Source of the DNA: Ignavibacteriota bacterium
GTDB taxonomy: Bacteria; Bacteroidota; Ignavibacteria; Ignavibacteriales; Ignavibacteriaceae
DNA length: 64,000 nt
Direction of reading: 5' to 3'
Assembly (NCBI GenBank): GCA_013285405.1
Contig: CP053446.1
Coordinates: forward strand, 2,155,001-2,219,000
Both the position numbers and the translations under genes were made by a program. How positions within the stretch are numbered: the first letter of the stretch is position 1; each line of letters starts with the position of its first letter. Below the pieces are notes generated by a model. It was given only the letters and a program-made list of their open reading frames with translations. It had not been told where the DNA came from and did no database searches. Below, in pieces: positions 26,510 through 34,940 of this stretch.

Positions 26510-27475
26510 TTAATAAATTATTTTCAACTTATTTTTATTTGCTTTTAGACCATAAAATTTTGCCCCCCTCTGTCCTTCAATGCTAATCTTAAATGCTTCT
26601 AACACTGCTTCCTTCTCAATTACTTTTTTAATTTTCTTATTAATTTTTGAGACATTTCCGCGGAAAGTATAAAGCGAAAGACCAAATTTATTTCTTTCCA
26701 TTTCTTCCAATTCCATTCTGTTTAAATCCAAATCGGGGAAGAGCTCGGTGTGTATTTCGATAATTCGTTTCAGGAACGCATTGGATGTATTTATCCCTGA
26801 AAACTTTTCAAGACCTTTATCGTTGATGATCCTTTCTGCAAAATATCTGTAATAAGAAAGTTCCACCGGTGCCAAACTAATTACTTTATCCTCAATAATT
26901 AATCCTGGTTTTGAAATGCTTAATGTTGCCGATGGAAGTAAATCCTTTAATCCTTTCACCTCTTCTTTTAATCTTACTATCCTTGGTAAAGATGTATCAA
27001 TTTTAACAGAAATGTTTTCAGATTTACCAAACTTTGGATCTTTCACTTGGATTAACCTTAATGGATTTGATTCCGAAAAATCACCCGATTCAGCCAATAG
27101 TATCCAGCAGACAGACATCGCAGGTGTTCCAGATGATATTGCTGCTGTGTAAATAAAAGAGTCAGTTTTATCCAGTTTATCTGTAAAATCTTTTAATTGT
27201 GTATAAATCTTATTGTGATTTGTAATATCAGTAATAGCCAACTCTGTAATTGAAACTAAATTAGATAATTTTCTTTTACTAATCTCTTTTTTAAGATATT
27301 CAGCAATTTTTTTATAAGTGATTTCGGTTGTCTTCCCTCGATTCCAAAGAAGCTTAACTTGATCAAACTTTTCATTGTCAAGAGCTGTCAGGATAGCACC
27401 ATCAGGTTTTCCGGCTAATTTACCTGCATCATTAGAACCGATGAATGAAAGAAGAATTTTTAATTTTTTGATCAT
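26510..27475 (-). CDS. CARF-domain sensor protein, RtcR-N/Csx-like, with C-terminal winged helix
   Basis: A 321-residue protein. Residues 1-165 look like a CARF (Rossmann-type) domain: LLSFIGSNDAG at the first strand-loop, FDQVKLLWN, then the ligand-loop SSGTPAM at 114-120 followed by VCWILLAESG. The pattern is closest to the CARF domain of RtcR and of CRISPR ancillary proteins that bind cyclic oligonucleotides. The remainder (about 200-321) seems to be a winged helix (SLAPVELSYYRYFAE...). No HEPN RxxxxH or nuclease motif is seen, so it may be a regulator. It starts an operon with the YhcG-type nuclease and diverges from metF. No CRISPR array or cas gene is in the window. Confidence 0.65.
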   Translation of the reverse strand: MIKKLKILLSFIGSNDAGKLAGKPDGAILTALDNEKFDQVKLLWNRGKTTEITYKKIAEYLKKEISKRKLSNLVSITELAITDITNHNKIYTQLKDFTDKLDKTDSFIYTAAISSGTPAMSVCWILLAESGDFSESNPLRLIQVKDPKFGKSENISVKIDTSLPRIVRLKEEVKGLKDLLPSATLSISKPGLIIEDKVISLAPVELSYYRYFAERIINDKGLEKFSGINTSNAFLKRIIEIHTELFPDLDLNRMELEEMERNKFGLSLYTFRGNVSKINKKIKKVIEKEAVLEAFKISIEGQRGAKFYGLKANKNKLKIIY

Positions 27476-27636
27476 AATTTTATTTGAAAATAATCAAAGA
27501 ATAGATGAGTATTCTTTTTAGATAAAACAATTATTGAAAAATAGTGAAGAAAAAAGTCCTATTGAAAATGTTAAAGAAATATTTAAAGTTTTACCTTAAA
27601 TAATTCACTTCTAATCAAACCATAATTATTATTAAC

Positions 27637-27663
27637 TTTGTCTATATTTACACAGATAATTTG
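27637..27663 (+). promoter_or_regulatory. possible promoter of metF
   Basis: TTTG (27637-27640) and TAATTTG (27657-27663) resemble the Bacteroidota TTTG / TAnnTTTG pattern, with slightly short spacing and one T missing. It lies 20 bp before the metF ATG in the divergent region shared with the CARF gene. Confidence 0.25.
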
Positions 27664-27682
27664 TCCAACAAAAAGAGATTAA

Positions 27683-28648
27683 ATGAAAGTAATTGATCAT
27701 TTAGAGAAGGCGAAAGAACCTCTTATAAGTTTTGAATTGATACCTCCAAAACGAGGCGGAGATATCACGGATGTTTTACACGTTCTCGATGGAATAATAA
27801 AATTCAGACCACCGTTTATTGATATTACCAGTCATTCCGCAGAAGTTATCTACGAGGAAACCTCTGAAGGAATTAAAAAGAAAGTAAAAAGAAAACGTCC
27901 CGGAACTCTCGGAATCTGTGCCCTCATTCAGAATAAATATAATGTTGATGCTGTTCCTCATATTCTTGTAAAAGGATTTACCCGTGAAGAAACAGAAGAC
28001 TTTATGATCGAGTTGAATTATCTTGGTATTGATAATATTCTTGCAATCCGCGGAGACGACAGCGGATATGAAAAACCAATTCCTGTTGGAAGAAGTGCAA
28101 ACAGAAATTCAGTTGAACTTGTTGAACAAATTATGAGAATGAACAAAGGAATTTATCTCGAGGAATCTCTGCTCGATGCAAAGCCAACAAATTTTTGTGT
28201 TGGTGTCGGTGGTTATCCTGAAAAACATTTTGAAGCTCCGAATTTAAAAGCTGATATTAAATTCGCAAAAGAAAAAGTTGATGCCGGCGCAGAATACATT
28301 GTTACTCAAATGTATTATGATAATAAATTTTATTTTGAATATGTTGATAAATGCCGTGAAGCAGGAATAAATGTTCCGATTATTCCGGGATTAAAAATTT
28401 TAACTTCAAAAGCTCAGCTTCATTCTATTCCAAAAGATTTTCACGTTACAATTCCTTCCGCTTTATCAGACGAAATTGAAAAAGCAAAACCGGAAGAAGT
28501 TATGAATATCGGAGTTGAATGGGCTGCAAACCAGGTTCTTGAACTTCTTGATAAGAATGTTCCAAGCGTTCATTTTTATGTTATGCTGAATGCCAGACCG
28601 ACTAATATGGTTATGGAACGTCTGAAATTATTTAATAAAGTTTTTTAG
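27683..28648 (+). CDS. metF: methylenetetrahydrofolate reductase
   Basis: A 321-residue TIM-barrel flavoenzyme that reduces 5,10-methylene-THF to 5-methyl-THF for methionine synthesis. Family hallmarks are the early SFELIPPKRGGD, the ILAIRGDDSG loop with the conserved Asp, the FIDITSH stretch, and GAEYIVTQMYYDNKFYFEYVDKCR in the second half. It is 19 bp before a Gfo/Idh oxidoreductase gene. Its position next to a defense island marks the return to core chromosome. Length is usual. Confidence 0.95.
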   Translation: MKVIDHLEKAKEPLISFELIPPKRGGDITDVLHVLDGIIKFRPPFIDITSHSAEVIYEETSEGIKKKVKRKRPGTLGICALIQNKYNVDAVPHILVKGFTREETEDFMIELNYLGIDNILAIRGDDSGYEKPIPVGRSANRNSVELVEQIMRMNKGIYLEESLLDAKPTNFCVGVGGYPEKHFEAPNLKADIKFAKEKVDAGAEYIVTQMYYDNKFYFEYVDKCREAGINVPIIPGLKILTSKAQLHSIPKDFHVTIPSALSDEIEKAKPEEVMNIGVEWAANQVLELLDKNVPSVHFYVMLNARPTNMVMERLKLFNKVF

Positions 28649-28666
28649 AAAGTCAGTTCGGCTTAA

Positions 28667-29662
28667 ATGGTTAATGTAAGAAAACCTGTCGTAAAAAAAT
28701 TAAAATGGGGAGTTGCAGGCTGTGGAAGATTTAGCGAGCACACTTTTATTCCCACAATAAAATTTTTAAGAAGAAGTTTTGTTCAATCATTTTATAGTCA
28801 TAATCTTAACAGGGCAAAAGAACTTGCTGAATTATCCGGCGCTTCAGGATATTTTGACAGCTATGATGAATTTCTGAAATCAGATATTGATTGCGTTTTT
28901 ATCGGAAGTGTAAATGCACATCATTATGAACAGGTCATCAAAGCTGCGGAAGCCGGAAAAAATATTCTTTGTGAAAAGCCATTATCGATTACCAGCAAGC
29001 AAGCAGAAGAAATGGTTCAGGTCTGCAAAAAAAATAATGTTTTGTTTGCAGTAAATTATGTTCATCGTCTCCATCCTCATGTAATAAAAGCAAAAGAATT
29101 AATAAAAAATCAGACTATTGGAAAACTTGTAAGTATAAATCTCTCATTCAATCTTGATTTTCCACCGGGCAATAATTTCAGATTTAAAAAAGATTTAAGT
29201 GGCGGTGGTGCCTTGCGTGATCTCGGAACTCATTTAATTGATTTGTTAAGATTTTTTGGCGGAGAAATTTCAGAGATAAATGGTTATATGGATAACATCA
29301 TTTATAATTATGAAGTTGAAGATTATGTATCAGCAATTGTAAAGTACGAGAATGGAAACTATGGTTCGTTCAATGTTTCTTACAACACTAAAAAAGCATT
29401 CAACAGGATTGAAATACTTGGACACACTGGTGCAATAAGCATCGAAAATTTTATTGGAGTAAAAGGAGTTCCTTCAAAACTTACTATTCAGCTTGATGGT
29501 GAAGCAAAAAAAAGTTTCCGCAAGCGTGGTAATAAATTTTTGTTTATGATGCGGGCTATTCAAAAATCATTTTTGAAAAATCAGACACCACCTGTTACTG
29601 GCGAAGACGGATTGATCAATATGAAATTAATGGAAGAGCTTGAAAGAAAATGTCAGAGATAG
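28667..29662 (+). CDS. Gfo/Idh/MocA-family NAD(P)-dependent oxidoreductase
   Basis: A 331-residue protein. The N-terminal Rossmann fold has WGVAGCGRFSEHTFIP, and the family EKPLS motif (NILCEKPLS) follows near residue 105. The C-terminal part (GGALRDLGTHLIDLLRFFGGE) is the substrate-binding sheet with the usual catalytic His. These enzymes oxidise or reduce sugars and inositols; the substrate is not evident. The 3' end overlaps the next gene, a class II aldolase, by 13 bases, which suggests a shared sugar pathway. Confidence 0.88.
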   Translation: MVNVRKPVVKKLKWGVAGCGRFSEHTFIPTIKFLRRSFVQSFYSHNLNRAKELAELSGASGYFDSYDEFLKSDIDCVFIGSVNAHHYEQVIKAAEAGKNILCEKPLSITSKQAEEMVQVCKKNNVLFAVNYVHRLHPHVIKAKELIKNQTIGKLVSINLSFNLDFPPGNNFRFKKDLSGGGALRDLGTHLIDLLRFFGGEISEINGYMDNIIYNYEVEDYVSAIVKYENGNYGSFNVSYNTKKAFNRIEILGHTGAISIENFIGVKGVPSKLTIQLDGEAKKSFRKRGNKFLFMMRAIQKSFLKNQTPPVTGEDGLINMKLMEELERKCQR

Positions 29663-30306
29663 ATAAGCTCATTTCTGTTTGTCACAAAGTTTATCAGAAA
29701 GGGTTTGTTGCAGCCAGTGATGGAAATGTTTCACTGATCACTGATGATAATACAATTCTCATTACTCGTTCAGGAATCTGCAAAGGAGAAATAACAGAAA
29801 AAGATATTCTTGAATTTGATTTCAACGGAAAACATTTAAAAGGCGAAGGAAAAATCACAACTGAATTTAAATTACATCTTTATGCATATTCAAAAAGAAA
29901 AGATGTAAATGCAGTTGTGCATTGTCATCCAATTCATTCAACCGCTTTTTCACTTTTGGGTGAAGGACTTGTTAATCATTATTTCCCTGAAGTGATTTTA
30001 ACACTCGGGAAAGTTCACCTTTGCAAGTATGCAGCACCATCAACAAATGATCTCCCGTTGAGTCTCGACCCTTTTATTGAATACGGCTGGGCATTTCTAT
30101 TACAAAATCACGGTGCAATGACACTCGGAAAAAATGTTGATGATGCTTATTACAAAATGGAAAAACTTGAACACGCAGCAGAAACTTTATTCAAAGCGCG
30201 ATTGCTTGGAAAACCAAATGAGTTATCTCCCGAAGATGTGAAAAGATTAGTTGAATTATCCGAAGAGACTTACGGAATTACACAGGATCCGAGAAATGTT
30301 TTTTAA
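29650..30306 (+). CDS. class II aldolase (fuculose-phosphate aldolase-like)
   Basis: A 218-residue class II aldolase/adducin-family protein. Zinc ligands HCHPIHS (about 97-103) and QNHGAM (about 155-160), plus the catalytic TTEFKLH glutamate and the SDGNVSL substrate loop, are present. It should cleave a sugar 1-phosphate such as L-fuculose- or rhamnulose-1-phosphate to DHAP and an aldehyde. It overlaps the upstream oxidoreductase by 13 bases and is followed by a strong inverted repeat. Length is normal. Confidence 0.88.
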   Translation: MSEIDKLISVCHKVYQKGFVAASDGNVSLITDDNTILITRSGICKGEITEKDILEFDFNGKHLKGEGKITTEFKLHLYAYSKRKDVNAVVHCHPIHSTAFSLLGEGLVNHYFPEVILTLGKVHLCKYAAPSTNDLPLSLDPFIEYGWAFLLQNHGAMTLGKNVDDAYYKMEKLEHAAETLFKARLLGKPNELSPEDVKRLVELSEETYGITQDPRNVF

Positions 30307-30314
30307 CTAACAGA

Positions 30315-30345
30315 CTAACCCAATTTCTATAAGAAATTGGGTTAG
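30315..30345 (+). terminator. perfect stem-loop after the aldolase gene
   Basis: CTAACCCAATTTC pairs perfectly over 13 bases with GAAATTGGGTTAG around a five-base centre. It begins nine bases after the aldolase stop. The bases that follow are A-rich, not T-rich, so it may serve as an RNA end-stabiliser, or as a terminator for opposite-strand transcription. Confidence 0.6.
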
Positions 30346-30364
30346 TAAAAATAGTAAAAGGTAA

Positions 30365-31366
30365 ATGATTAAAGTAAAACCCAAAATAGCATTATTAGTC
30401 GGTGGAACTTCTCCCGAAAGAGATGTTTCAAAAAAATCAGGCAAAGGAATTTTGCAGGCTTTAAAGAATCTTCAATATCCTGCAGTTGTTATTGATCCGG
30501 CTTATGGATTGCATCAGCCAAAAGAAGAAATGCAATTCTTTTCTGAAAAAGATTATTCTGAAATATCTAACCGGAATTGTATTGATGCAATTAATTCTAC
30601 GATGTTTGATAATGTCGATATTGTTTTTTCTGCAATGCACGGAAAGTGGGCTGAAGATGGTACAATTCAATCACTACTTGAACTCCGCGGATTAAAATAT
30701 ATCGGATCAAAAGTTCTTGCAAGTGCTCTTGCAATGGATAAGGATATGTCGAAAGTAATTTTCAGACAGACCGGAGTTCAAACCGCTGATTGGTTTACTA
30801 TTAATTACAAAAGTTTCGAACCTGTTCTTATTGCTGATGAAATTAAGCGGCGATTCGGATTTCCATGTATCATAAAAGCGAATGATCAGGGTTCAACAGT
30901 CGGATTAAAATTTGTTAAAGATGAATCCGAAGTTGAAGAAGGAATTGCACTTGCTCAGCAATATTCTTCCAAAGCATTGATTGAAAAATATATTCCCGGG
31001 AGAGAATTAACTGTCACGGTACTTTTAAATGAAGCGTTACCAGTTCTTGAGATCGTTCCGAAAAGTGGTTTCTATGATTACAAACATAAATACACTTCCG
31101 GTATGAGTGAATACATTGTTCCTGCAAACATTCCTGACGATGTTGCAAAGAAAGCACAGCAGCAGGCAATAACTGCATTTCATTCTCTCGGCTGCGAAGG
31201 TTATGCAAGAGTTGATTTCAGAATGAATAATCAGAATGAATTATTTTGTCTTGAAGTAAATACATTGCCAGGAATGACACCGACAAGTCTGGTTCCAAAA
31301 GCAGCAAAGGCAGTTGGAATTTCATTCGATGAATTGGTTGATAAAATAATTAAACAGGCTTTGTAA
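30365..31366 (+). CDS. ddl: D-alanine--D-alanine ligase
   Basis: A 333-residue ATP-grasp ligase that joins two D-alanines for peptidoglycan. Family signatures include LVGGTSPERDVSKKSG at the start, SAMHGKWAEDGTIQ, GSTVGLKFV, and EVNTLPGMTPTSLVP with Mg-binding residues at the end. The stop overlaps the start of the DivIC-like gene by one base (taatg), so wall synthesis and division genes are coupled. Length is typical. Confidence 0.95.
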   Translation: MIKVKPKIALLVGGTSPERDVSKKSGKGILQALKNLQYPAVVIDPAYGLHQPKEEMQFFSEKDYSEISNRNCIDAINSTMFDNVDIVFSAMHGKWAEDGTIQSLLELRGLKYIGSKVLASALAMDKDMSKVIFRQTGVQTADWFTINYKSFEPVLIADEIKRRFGFPCIIKANDQGSTVGLKFVKDESEVEEGIALAQQYSSKALIEKYIPGRELTVTVLLNEALPVLEIVPKSGFYDYKHKYTSGMSEYIVPANIPDDVAKKAQQQAITAFHSLGCEGYARVDFRMNNQNELFCLEVNTLPGMTPTSLVPKAAKAVGISFDELVDKIIKQAL

Positions 31367-31656
31367 TGGCAAAGAATAAAAAGAAACTTGTTCTGTATTT
31401 ATTTATAGCCATTATTGTTCTTGGCTTACTTTATATTTTTTTTAACGAACGTGGTTTGATTAAATATACCGGATTGAAAAACCAGGTTGACTCGATGCAG
31501 GTCGAACTTGAGAAAATAAAACTCGAAAACGAACAACTAAAAAATGAAATTGATTCATTGCAAAAAAAGATTCCTGCAAAGATGGAACAAATCGCCCGCG
31601 AAAAATATAATATGAAAAGAAAAGATGAGACAGTAATTGAAATCGAAGAAAAGTGA
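31366..31656 (+). CDS. divIC: FtsB/DivIC-like septum formation initiator
   Basis: A 96-residue single-pass membrane protein: basic N-terminus, membrane helix (about 8-25), then a coiled coil (QVDSMQVELEKIKLENEQLKNEIDSLQ) and the family ending IAREKYNMKRKDETV. In bacteria this protein joins FtsL and FtsQ/DivIB at the division septum. It overlaps ddl by one base upstream and rarA by 20 bases downstream. The topology and context make the call firm despite low sequence conservation in the family. Confidence 0.85.
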   Translation: MAKNKKKLVLYLFIAIIVLGLLYIFFNERGLIKYTGLKNQVDSMQVELEKIKLENEQLKNEIDSLQKKIPAKMEQIAREKYNMKRKDETVIEIEEK

Positions 31657-32950
31657 TGACAAAACCGGATTACCGAACACTCCGCTTGCTGACAGAGTAA
31701 GACCAAAATCTCTTACAGAATTTTACGGACAGGAACATCTCGTTGGTGAAGGCAAACCAATCCGGTTGATGATTGAAAATCAAACGGTCACTTCATTTAT
31801 TCTTTGGGGACCACCGGGAACTGGTAAAACAACTCTCGCACAAATTATCGCAAATGAAACTGACTCAAAATTTTATCAGATCAGTGCTGTTTCTGCTGGA
31901 GTGAAGGATGTCAGAAATATTATTCAGATTGCCGAACATAATAAAAGTCTCGGACTTCGGTCAATTCTTTTCATTGATGAAATTCATCGCTTCAACAAAG
32001 CTCAGCAGGATGCATTGCTTCATTCAGTTGAAACTGGTTTAATAATTTTAATCGGTGCAACTACTGAAAATCCTTCGTTCGAAGTAATTCCTGCTCTTCG
32101 TTCGCGTGCAAGAATTTATGTGCTGAATGAACTTTCAAAAAATGATCTTCACAAAATTTTGCACAATGCAATTTCAAAAGATGAATACCTGTTGAAATAT
32201 AATATTGAAGTACCGGCTGAAGATTATTTGCTATATCTGTCTGGCGGCGATGCAAGAATAATGCTGAGCATATTTGAATCAGCAATCATTCAGGAGATTG
32301 AAAAGGAAAAAATCATTGTAACAAAAGAACTTCTCGATAATATTATTCAAAGAAAAAATGTTGTTTACGATAAAGGTGGAGAAGAACATTACAATTTAAT
32401 TTCAGCTTTCATCAAAAGTGTTCGCGGAAGTGATCCTGATGCAGCACTTTACTGGCTTGCAAGGATGCTTGAAGGTGGTGAAGACCCATTATTCATTGCA
32501 AGAAGATTAATTGTTCTGGCTTCTGAGGATATTGGAAATGCAGCGCCAAACGGACTTGTTCTGGCTGAAGCTGCTTTTGGTGCAGTTGAAAAAATAGGAA
32601 TGCCGGAAGCGAGAATTATTTTAGCACAGTGTACAACATATCTCGCATCCAGTCCGAAAAGTAATGCATCTTATATCGGAATTTCGAAAGCGGAACATGA
32701 AGTAAAAAACCAACCACTTTATCAGGTTCCTGTTCATTTACGAAATGCGCCAACAAAGTTGATGGAAGAACTTGGCTACGGTGAGAAATACAAATATCCT
32801 CACGACTTTGAAAATAATTTTTTAATTGAAAAATATTTTCCTGATGAGATGGACGGGAAGCAATTTTATTTCCCAACAGAAAATGGGCAGGAAAAAAATC
32901 TGAAAGACCGACTTAAGTTTTTATGGAAAGAGAAGAAGAAATACAATTGA
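31637..32950 (+). CDS. rarA: replication-associated recombination protein A (RarA/MgsA)
   Basis: A 437-residue AAA+ ATPase related to clamp loaders, which acts at stalled replication forks. Walker A is GPPGTGKT at 58-65, Walker B DEIHRFNKAQQDALL from 114, and sensor stretch GATTENPSFEV follows; the C-terminal MgsA domain has YLASSPKSNASY. The only start upstream of the conserved region is TTG at 31637, which overlaps divIC by 20 bases; no in-frame ATG exists before residue 45. The start is thus inferred as UUG, likely coupled to divIC translation. Confidence 0.93.
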   Translation: MKSKKSDDKTGLPNTPLADRVRPKSLTEFYGQEHLVGEGKPIRLMIENQTVTSFILWGPPGTGKTTLAQIIANETDSKFYQISAVSAGVKDVRNIIQIAEHNKSLGLRSILFIDEIHRFNKAQQDALLHSVETGLIILIGATTENPSFEVIPALRSRARIYVLNELSKNDLHKILHNAISKDEYLLKYNIEVPAEDYLLYLSGGDARIMLSIFESAIIQEIEKEKIIVTKELLDNIIQRKNVVYDKGGEEHYNLISAFIKSVRGSDPDAALYWLARMLEGGEDPLFIARRLIVLASEDIGNAAPNGLVLAEAAFGAVEKIGMPEARIILAQCTTYLASSPKSNASYIGISKAEHEVKNQPLYQVPVHLRNAPTKLMEELGYGEKYKYPHDFENNFLIEKYFPDEMDGKQFYFPTENGQEKNLKDRLKFLWKEKKKYN

Positions 32951-32960
32951 TCAAATCGCA

Positions 32961-33083
32961 ATGTTCAAATTACAAATCACAAATAATATTAAATTTAGAA
33001 AATCTAAAGTTCAAAAATTGTCTGGAAATTTTGTTTGATATTTGTGATTTATTTGGGTTTTGTGTTTTGTGATTTGGATTTTA
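32961..33083. repeat. AT-rich intergenic repeat with inverted arms between convergent genes
   Basis: AAATCACAAATA (32974-32985) pairs perfectly with TATTTGTGATTT (33039-33050), and further near-copies (ttgtgttttgtgatttgg) follow to the dprA end. The rarA and dprA genes converge here, so it may act as a two-way terminator. It also resembles a dispersed repeat found in Bacteroidota-like genomes (recalled). Confidence 0.5.
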
Positions 33084-34202
33084 GAGCAGCGCGAACATCT
33101 TCCCTGGCAGCTGCTTAATCAATCCTTTAAACTCAAGCGAAAGCAAATTAACTAAACAATCTGATGTCGAAAGATTTGCAAGCGTAGCAATTTTGTCAAT
33201 GTGCAGCGGTTCAGAATTCATTACGTTAATAATTTTTTCTTCAAATAAACTCAAATCAACTTGCTGTTTCGGAATATTTTTACCAAGCACTGGTTTAAGT
33301 TTAAGTTCAAGTTCGGTAATAACATCCTCTGCTGAAGTAATCAATTCAGCTTCTGATTTTTGAATTAGTAGATTTGTTCCCTCTGATTGTTTAACTCCAA
33401 CATTTCCCGGTAATGCAAAAACTTCTCTATCCTGATCAAGAGCAAATGCTGCTGTTTGCATTGCACCACCCTGGAGTCCTGTTTCAATTACAATAACACC
33501 AAGACTTAGTCCGGAAATAATTCTGTTCCTTCTTGGAAAATTTTGTGCATCGGGTTGTGTGCCGAGAGAAAATTCACTTATCACAGCACCACATTCGGTA
33601 ATTTTCTCAAATAATTTTTTATTTTCAGCAGGATAAATAACATCTAATCCACTTCCGATAACTGCTATTGTTCTTCCTGCTGATTTGATTGCAGCATTAT
33701 GCGCCACCGAATCAATTCCTCTTGCCATTCCGCTTACGATTGTAATTCCCTGTTTAGCAAGGTCCATTGAAATTTTTTCTGCATGAACTTTACCATAATT
33801 TGTTGGCTGCCGTGTTCCGACAATCGCAATTGAATATTGGTCACTGTCAGTCATCTCTCCAAGCAGATAAAAAAGAATTGGTGGGTCGTAAATCTTTTTC
33901 AGGATTGCAGGATATTCCTTATCCCAGATTGTAATTAATTTCCCGCCAAGTTTTTCTAATTTTTTTAATTCTTTCTCAGTGAATTTTTCTGTCTCTGCTC
34001 TTTCGTGTGAAGCTTTTCTGATTCGTTTTGCAAGGTTTGTACTGATGCCTTCAACATTCATCAAAGATTGGGAGTCAGCTAAAAGAATATTTTTCGTACT
34101 TCTGAATTTTGCCAGCAGATTTCTGAATTTGCCGGGACCAATCCCATCAATCGATAAAAGCAGAAACAGATCGGTTAACTGTTCAAAATTTAATTTGCTC
34201 AC
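33081..34202 (-). CDS. dprA: DNA-processing protein DprA
   Basis: A 373-residue DprA/Smf protein, which loads RecA on incoming single-stranded DNA in transformation. A helix-hairpin-helix region (1-70) precedes the Rossmann-type core with GTRQPTNYG, VSGMARGIDSVAHNAA and GSGLDVIYPAEN. A C-terminal winged helix (EPLHIDKIATLANLS) ends the protein. The start is GTG at 34202, as no in-frame ATG lies nearby. It lies 12 bp downstream of the EutN/CcmL gene and probably shares its transcript. Confidence 0.95.
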   Translation of the reverse strand: MSKLNFEQLTDLFLLLSIDGIGPGKFRNLLAKFRSTKNILLADSQSLMNVEGISTNLAKRIRKASHERAETEKFTEKELKKLEKLGGKLITIWDKEYPAILKKIYDPPILFYLLGEMTDSDQYSIAIVGTRQPTNYGKVHAEKISMDLAKQGITIVSGMARGIDSVAHNAAIKSAGRTIAVIGSGLDVIYPAENKKLFEKITECGAVISEFSLGTQPDAQNFPRRNRIISGLSLGVIVIETGLQGGAMQTAAFALDQDREVFALPGNVGVKQSEGTNLLIQKSEAELITSAEDVITELELKLKPVLGKNIPKQQVDLSLFEEKIINVMNSEPLHIDKIATLANLSTSDCLVNLLSLEFKGLIKQLPGKMFALL

Positions 34203-34214
34203 ATTAAAGAATTT

Positions 34215-34508
34215 TTATTTTTTAGAAGTGTATTTCTCGTTCACATCGATTGAATCAACAACAGCTACAACTATTGAATGAACTGGAGCTTTTTTATGTC
34301 CAAGAATTTGCTGAACAGCTTTTCCTTCCTGAACAAGCAAAACAGTGTCACCAATTCCTGCATTTGCAACATCAATAGCAAGAACATCATTACTACCAAT
34401 GTAATTATCATTTAAATCAATCGGATGAACGAGCAACAATTTTTGCCCGACAAGATTAGAATTTTTCTGAGTCGAAACCAGGTTTCCTTTAACTCTTGCC
34501 AGGATCAC
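34215..34508 (-). CDS. EutN/CcmL-family microcompartment vertex protein, orphan
   Basis: A 97-residue protein. The family signature runs through it: ILARVKGNLVSTQK, LLLVHPIDL, AIDVANAGIGDTVLLVQEGKAVQQIL, and HSIVVAVVDSID. Such proteins form pentamers that cap bacterial microcompartment corners. No hexameter shell gene or signature enzyme of a compartment is adjacent; the class II aldolase 4 kb away is not enough to claim one. The GTG start overlaps the preceding small membrane gene by 20 bases. Function here may differ from shell building. Confidence 0.85.
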   Translation of the reverse strand: MILARVKGNLVSTQKNSNLVGQKLLLVHPIDLNDNYIGSNDVLAIDVANAGIGDTVLLVQEGKAVQQILGHKKAPVHSIVVAVVDSIDVNEKYTSKK

Positions 34509-34800
34509 TTTCGCTATCCTGCCTGCCCATTTGGGAAACTTGTTCTTTATCTGATTTCTTTCTTAAAAAAATTGATAATGGAAAAATGATGACATAAGCT
34601 ATAAAGAGTAGTATTGGTGAGATTACCAGAGAAGAAAAACTATCCCAGGGACCGATGGTCATAAAATAAAATCCAATAATTGTTACAATCAGACCGAGCG
34701 CAAGCAGGTAATAGTTCCTTTTATCCCAATAAATATTGAAAGGGGAAACAGATATTTTTTTTGTCTGTTTGATTGTTCTTTTTTTGATTTTGGTTGCCAT
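34489..34800 (-). CDS. small two-helix membrane protein (DUF3098-like)
   Basis: A 103-residue protein: basic N-terminus (KIKKRTIKQTKK), membrane helices near 32-49 and 55-78, and a polar tail with KKSDKEQ. The NYYLLALGLIVTIIGFYFM helix resembles DUF3098 proteins of Bacteroidota; function unknown. AGGAG at 34805-34809 supports the ATG. Its 3' end overlaps the EutN gene. A strong hairpin and T-run end only about ten bases upstream of the ribosome-binding site. Confidence 0.65.
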   Translation of the reverse strand: MATKIKKRTIKQTKKISVSPFNIYWDKRNYYLLALGLIVTIIGFYFMTIGPWDSFSSLVISPILLFIAYVIIFPLSIFLRKKSDKEQVSQMGRQDSESDPGKS

Positions 34801-34810
34801 AATTACTCCT

Positions 34811-34899
34811 AAAAAAAAAATTAAAAAGCCCAGCGATGGGGGACCACTGGGCTCGACTCTGTTACATCAAAGGGCAGGGGAGAACCCTTTGAAAGAGTC
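34811..34899 (-). ncRNA. structured RNA: nested stem-loop followed by terminator hairpin
   Basis: Read on the minus strand, GACTC (34899-34895) and GAGTC (34859-34855) enclose CAAAGGG / CCCTTTG (34891-34885 / 34874-34868). Then comes GCCCAG-N13-CTGGGC (34852-34828), followed by TTTTTAATTTTTTTTT. This is a short folded leader or small RNA ending in an intrinsic terminator. It is either the 3' end of the transcript of the 82-residue gene upstream or an attenuator-like element before the next gene. I do not recognise a known RNA family. Confidence 0.5.
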
Positions 34900-34940
34900 A
34901 TTAGAAATATAAATTGATAAGCGCTATTTGTCAAGTTTTA

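Noticed and set aside
26510..27475. Full RtcR or Csm6/Csx1 identity for the CARF protein
   Set aside because: No sigma-54 AAA domain and no HEPN RxxxxH are present; only a CARF-like domain with a winged-helix-like end can be supported.
29650..34508. Bacterial microcompartment operon (aldolase plus EutN)
   Set aside because: The genes are 4 kb apart on opposite strands with cell-wall and repair genes between; no other shell genes are seen.
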